Notes under the pieces: generated by a model
What the model was told of the DNA's origin: nothing
The model's input: only the letters and a program-made list of their open reading frames with translations
Database searches by the model: none
In this document: piece after piece, positions 60,285 through 64,000 of the stretch
Layout of the letters: every line of letters begins with the position of its first letter
Numbering within the stretch: position 1 is the first letter of the stretch
Position numbers and translations under genes: made by a program
NCBI GenBank assembly: GCA_020351995.1
Contig: CP070674.1
Location: 2,118,667-2,182,666 of the forward strand
Direction of reading: 5' to 3'
Length of the DNA: 64,000 nucleotides
Origin: Candidatus Zixiibacteriota bacterium
Lineage (GTDB): Bacteria > Zixibacteria > MSB-5A5 > GN15 > FEB-12

Positions 60285-63122
60285 ATGAGAAGGGCCGTGA
60301 AAGTAATCGGCTGGGTAGCCGGCATAATTATTGGAGTCTTGATCCTTGCCATTATTGGCCTGTGGTTGTTTTTCCCCGTCGAAAAAGCTAAAGACATGGC
60401 TGTCGAGAAGGGTAGCGCACAACTCGGACGAACCATCACGGTGGAGAGCGCGGACATCTCGTTCTGGGGCGGTCTCGGAGTTAAACTCGGCAATGTGACT
60501 GTCGGCAATCCGCCTGAAATGGCGGAGGGGCAACTGTTGACGGCGGAGAATGTCGATGTCAAACTGCGAATACTCCCGTTGTTGACAGGCAACTATAAGA
60601 TCGACCGACTTGTAATCAATCACCCCGAAATATCAATGGTCAAACGTCGTGACGGCGTGAACAACTTTACCTTCAAGACACTCGAGAAAAAAGCGCCTCC
60701 GGAACTTGCCGAAAAAGCCGCGCCCGAGGCTAAAGCTGCGGCGGTTGCGGTAACATTCGATAAGCTCGTGATCAATCACGGTTCATTGACATATGTCGAT
60801 GACAGTTCCGGGGTCAGCTTTGGTCTGAACGATCTGGACCTGTCCACGTCGCTGACGAGTCCGCGTAAGAACCTTTACAGGTCTTCGGGAGAGATCTCCA
60901 TCGCGTCCGCTGTATTGCCTGCTGACTTGCCGTTGCCCCCGCTTTCTCTCAAGCTCAACTATCACGCGGACTATGACTTTGATGCCAAGCTTATCACTTT
61001 CGATGAAACGGAGTTGGAACTAAGTAAACTCAAGTTCGATCTCAAGGGTGATGTCTCAGACCCTACCGGCCAGCTCAAAAGCAAAATGACTGTCAAATCC
61101 GCAAAGATCTCAGTGGGGGATTTTCTTTCTCTGCTTCCACCTGAAAAGCTCGAGGCCACCAGGGACATTACCATTACCGGTGACTTCGCTCTTGATCTCG
61201 ACCTCGAATATGACCCGAACAACATCGATACTCTGACATACTATGGTACGGCTGTGGTTACGGGGATGAATCTGACTCACAGGGAAGTCTCCGGCGAATT
61301 CAAATTCAAGCGGGCCCTCATAGACTTCAAGAATAACAATCTTCGCTTCAACATCGAGGAAGGATACTTTGACAGCAAACCGGTCAAAGGACATCTGGTT
61401 GTAGACAATTTCTCCGATCCCACTGTTAACGGGGAATTGGCCGGTACGCTGAATCTTGCCTACCTGCAGCCGTTTCTCCCGGCCGAGGGTGGTCACCAGG
61501 TCGCCGGTGAAAGCCAGTTCGATCTGAAGCTATCCGGGAAAACCAACGACTTCGCGGCTATGAATTTCTCCGGAAGCGTGAAGGTGGCTGGGGGTAAATA
61601 CAGTTCGGCCCTGCTGTTTGAACCGGTGGAATCATTTGACCTCGATGTTTATTTCGATAACCGGCTCACTCATGTCAAAAAGCTGACCGGGCGAATGAAG
61701 TCGGGAAACCTTGCTTTCGAGGGCCGACTCAACGATCTTGTTCCGTACTTTTTGGCCGACTCTGTCACCCGTCCTGTCATACATCCCACTATTGATGGCG
61801 AGATCTCCGGCAAGGTTGACCTGGCTATAGCCAATGGCTTTTTGCCGCCGAAAGGTGATCCGGAGTTGAACGGCCAGTTGGAAACCCGGATAAAACTGAC
61901 CGGGGTGCTGACTCAATATGACAAGCTTAAGCCAGGTGGCACACTCTCTATTCGGCAAGCGTCGTACACGGACTCTCTTTTGCCTGAACCGGTGACGCAT
62001 TTCGAAGCCGATATGGTCATCAGCCCGGACACGATTACCATCAGTAATATGACGGCGCGGTTTGTTTCCAGCGATGCCACGTTTTCGGGCAAATTGGCCA
62101 ATCCGTTCCCATATTTGCTTCCGGTTGAAGGTGTGGATCGTACCGAAGTCAAAAAGCCCATTTTCCTGTTCAAACTGTCATCTCATCGATTCGACACGGA
62201 CAAAATGTTCCCCGAAGCGGTGCCGGGCTCGGGTGAGAATCGTGCCACTATGTCGCTCGATTCGGTGTCGACGTTTATCCTTCCCGACATTGACGGCCTG
62301 GGGACCTTTGAGGCCGATACGATTATATACAGCGGCGTGGAGTTAACCTCTATTCAGGGAAAAATAAAAATTCACGACCGGAAAATAGAGTGCTACGACG
62401 CCATTGGCAAAGTCTATACAGGTGATGTTGCCGGGAACACGACTATTGATCTTAACGATTTTGCCCAACCCCGTTATTCCGGCGAGTTCAAAGCCTCAAA
62501 TGTCGAAGCTAACGATTTCATAAGCCGTTTCACAAGGTTCGGGGGGATGGTGTTCGGTAAGGTCAATCTGGAAGGAGACTATGCCGCCAGGGGTTGGGAA
62601 CCAACAGATTTCATCAAGTCTCTCAACATGAACTCGGCGTATACCCAGCTCGAGGGCAAGCTCGTCACCTCCGGGGTGGTGTATTCCTTACTGAACGAGT
62701 TGGCCGAACAGGCCGGCCAGTCTTTTAATAACGAGCAGGCGCTAAAAGACCTCAAGACAAATATTCTGGTCAAAGATGGCCGGGTGGGGCTTGACAAGCT
62801 CAAGACAAAATTGGGGAAAGTGGGTGATGTTGAACTCGGCGGCTTCTACGGCCTGCTTTCAAATGAGATCGACTTCAGCGGGACTATTCTTCTATCGGAG
62901 GAGTGGACACAAAAACTATTCTCGCAAAAGGGCCTGCTCAGCGGTCTGGCCGGGCTTCTCACTGACAAAAGCGTCAATCGTGTCAAGCTCCCGATTGCGT
63001 TCGGAGGAACACCCAACAAGCCCGAATTCAAGATCGACTACGATGCCCTGACCGAGAGTCTGGGCGATGACCTTAAGAAGGATGCCGGAGACCTGCTGAA
63101 AAATCTCTTTAAGAAGAAATGA
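60285..63122 (+). CDS. AsmA-family protein
   Basis: 945 residues. One N-terminal membrane helix (about 6-30) is followed by the AsmA N-terminal motif (ITVESADISFWGGLGVKLGNVTVGNPP, here split as IT-VESADISFWGG and LGVKLGNVTVGNP) and a long series of beta strands forming a groove. The C-terminal ~120 residues contain the AsmA_2-like conserved segment with LLNELAEQAGQ and GVGDVELGGFYGLLSNEIDFSG-like strands. Such proteins move phospholipid between the membranes or limit outer-membrane protein assembly. With tamB at 47392 it is the second AsmA-like protein in the window. Confidence 0.88.
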   Translation: MRRAVKVIGWVAGIIIGVLILAIIGLWLFFPVEKAKDMAVEKGSAQLGRTITVESADISFWGGLGVKLGNVTVGNPPEMAEGQLLTAENVDVKLRILPLLTGNYKIDRLVINHPEISMVKRRDGVNNFTFKTLEKKAPPELAEKAAPEAKAAAVAVTFDKLVINHGSLTYVDDSSGVSFGLNDLDLSTSLTSPRKNLYRSSGEISIASAVLPADLPLPPLSLKLNYHADYDFDAKLITFDETELELSKLKFDLKGDVSDPTGQLKSKMTVKSAKISVGDFLSLLPPEKLEATRDITITGDFALDLDLEYDPNNIDTLTYYGTAVVTGMNLTHREVSGEFKFKRALIDFKNNNLRFNIEEGYFDSKPVKGHLVVDNFSDPTVNGELAGTLNLAYLQPFLPAEGGHQVAGESQFDLKLSGKTNDFAAMNFSGSVKVAGGKYSSALLFEPVESFDLDVYFDNRLTHVKKLTGRMKSGNLAFEGRLNDLVPYFLADSVTRPVIHPTIDGEISGKVDLAIANGFLPPKGDPELNGQLETRIKLTGVLTQYDKLKPGGTLSIRQASYTDSLLPEPVTHFEADMVISPDTITISNMTARFVSSDATFSGKLANPFPYLLPVEGVDRTEVKKPIFLFKLSSHRFDTDKMFPEAVPGSGENRATMSLDSVSTFILPDIDGLGTFEADTIIYSGVELTSIQGKIKIHDRKIECYDAIGKVYTGDVAGNTTIDLNDFAQPRYSGEFKASNVEANDFISRFTRFGGMVFGKVNLEGDYAARGWEPTDFIKSLNMNSAYTQLEGKLVTSGVVYSLLNELAEQAGQSFNNEQALKDLKTNILVKDGRVGLDKLKTKLGKVGDVELGGFYGLLSNEIDFSGTILLSEEWTQKLFSQKGLLSGLAGLLTDKSVNRVKLPIAFGGTPNKPEFKIDYDALTESLGDDLKKDAGDLLKNLFKKK

Positions 63123-63170
63123 TATCAGTCGTTTTGACGACCGATCCTGAACGCCGCAAGAGGGTGACAG

Positions 63171-63857
63171 ATGGTCTGGCTTGCTGAACAGCTGGGAGTC
63201 CTTACAAAAATATTCTATTACCTGATACAGGTTGTACACTGGACAATTCTGATATCGGTGTCGGCGTATATCCTGGCGTTGGTCCTGGGGCTGATCTTCG
63301 GTATAGCTCGCATCTCGCGTAATCGCTTTATCCGGGGTCTGGCCGGGATATATATAAATGTCCTTAGAGGTGTACCCCTGCTTGTCCTGATATTCTTCTT
63401 TTATTTCGGACTGGGTAAATTTATAAACCTCGACCGATTCGTGGCCGGCGTGATCGCGGTGGGGGTTTGTTATGGCGCTTATATGGCGGAGATCTTCCGG
63501 TCCGGCATTGAGGCTATCGATTACGGCCAGCATGAGGCTGCCATGTCACTGGGTATGACCCGCTGGCAGACTCTTCGCCACATAATCCTCCCCCAATCGT
63601 TTCGTATTGTCGTCGCTCCGGGAGCCAACGAATTCATCGCGTGTCTGAAAGATTCGTCCCTGGTTTCGATTATCGGGCTGAGGGAGCTCACACGGGCCGG
63701 ACGGGAATACGCCGCCCAATATTTTCTCGATTTTCATACCTGGCTGATGGTGGGTCTCATATACCTGATTATGACCCTGACCCTCACGAGACTGGTTAAG
63801 CGTTTGGAAAAGAAATTCGCCATCCATGGTTACGGAGCGAGCCGCGATGATCATTGA
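63171..63857 (+). CDS. Polar amino acid ABC transporter permease
   Basis: 228 residues with about five membrane helices, of the HisM/GlnP family. The EAA loop that docks to the ATPase is [21 protein letters not shown]; also typical are [18 protein letters not shown] and [17 protein letters not shown]. It imports an amino acid or similar polar solute together with the ATPase encoded immediately downstream, which overlaps it by 11 bases. The solute-binding protein is not in the window. Confidence 0.95.
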   Translation: MVWLAEQLGVLTKIFYYLIQVVHWTILISVSAYILALVLGLIFGIARISRNRFIRGLAGIYINVLRGVPLLVLIFFFYFGLGKFINLDRFVAGVIAVGVCYGAYMAEIFRSGIEAIDYGQHEAAMSLGMTRWQTLRHIILPQSFRIVVAPGANEFIACLKDSSLVSIIGLRELTRAGREYAAQYFLDFHTWLMVGLIYLIMTLTLTRLVKRLEKKFAIHGYGASRDDH

Positions 63858-64000
63858 GATAAAGGATGTGGTGTGTCGATTCGGCACTGTGACAGCGCTC
63901 GATGGAATTAGCCTCGCCGTCAAGCAGGGCGAGGTCGTGGTTGTTCTGGGTCCATCAGGGTCTGGCAAATCCACCCTTCTGAGATGCCTCAACGCGCTGG
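63847..64000 (+). CDS. Polar amino acid ABC transporter ATPase (3' partial)
   Basis: The first 51 residues of a GlnQ/HisP-type ATPase, cut by the window end. It opens [13 protein letters not shown], then [14 protein letters not shown] and Walker [16 protein letters not shown]. It overlaps the permease gene by 11 bases and powers it. Confidence 0.93.
   Translation, partial: MIIEIKDVVCRFGTVTALDGISLAVKQGEVVVVLGPSGSGKSTLLRCLNAL

Noticed and set aside
1-64000. tRNA, rRNA, insertion sequences, phage genes
   Set aside because: None could be recognised on either strand by reading; no transposase, integrase or terminal repeats were seen. A tRNA-finding program would settle the tRNA question.

Overview
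The window is one bacterial chromosome segment of moderate GC content, densely packed with mostly housekeeping genes. It is from a didermic (Gram-negative type) bacterium: lpxD, skp, bamA, tamB and a second Omp85 protein are all present, with several lipoproteins carrying clear lipoboxes. The gene mix (tandem BACON/YCF48 lipoproteins, a double-headed acyl-CoA dehydratase activase, rplU beside bamA) suggests a candidate phylum of the FCB group such as Zixibacteria; this placement is inference only. I saw no rRNA, tRNA, CRISPR array, insertion sequence or replication origin.

Layout. 1-3.2 kb: a heterodimeric ABC exporter, cut by the window edge and closed by a strong terminator. 3.4-7.4 kb: two paralogous lipoproteins with beta-sandwich and beta-propeller repeats. 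7.5-9.9 kb (-): rsmI, a PAP2 protein and lgt. 10.1-11.3 kb: ssb and a small HAMP membrane protein. 11.3-15.7 kb (-): an envelope operon rplU-bamA-skp-lpxD. 16-23.2 kb (+): uvrB, a lipoprotein, an SPFH lipoprotein, a TPR protein and a polytopic membrane protein. 23.2-31.4 kb (-): a tight operon dtd-maf-rodZ-GT9-like-smc-ftsY-yjbQ-rlmH. 31.5-42.1 kb (+): a giant dehydratase activase, trxA, a 31-residue membrane peptide, rhomboid, a pseudo-receiver protein, ccdA, a DUF2064-like protein, a creatininase-family hydrolase and membrane proteins. 42.2-43.9 kb (-): an outer-membrane barrel and a class IV aminotransferase. 44.2-52.9 kb (+): an ECF sigma factor, its anti-sigma factor, a catalytically dead HtrA-like protein, a CMD-fold protein, TamB and an Omp85 protein, which look like one envelope-stress and outer-membrane assembly unit. 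53-55.3 kb: nifS and mnmA.

The most notable region is 55.3-59.4 kb. Two radical SAM proteins with complete SPASM cysteine sets flank five very short genes (32-45 codons). The five peptides share an N-terminal block (MxFIVxPT), a variable cysteine- and proline-containing middle and usually a hydrophobic end with ILPP or IIPP. Two of them have an identical CxxxCxxxCxxxC ladder. Substitutions between paralogues in the shared block are nearly all synonymous, so they are genuine coding sequences. Each starts at a non-ATG codon after a strong Shine-Dalgarno sequence. The last three are each followed by the same type of 3' hairpin, and the last two have good promoters of their own. This looks like a multi-precursor RiPP (radical SAM-modified peptide) locus. 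I do not recognise the precursor family.

59.5-64 kb: an UPF0173 metal-dependent hydrolase, an AsmA-like protein and the start of a polar amino acid ABC importer cut by the window end.
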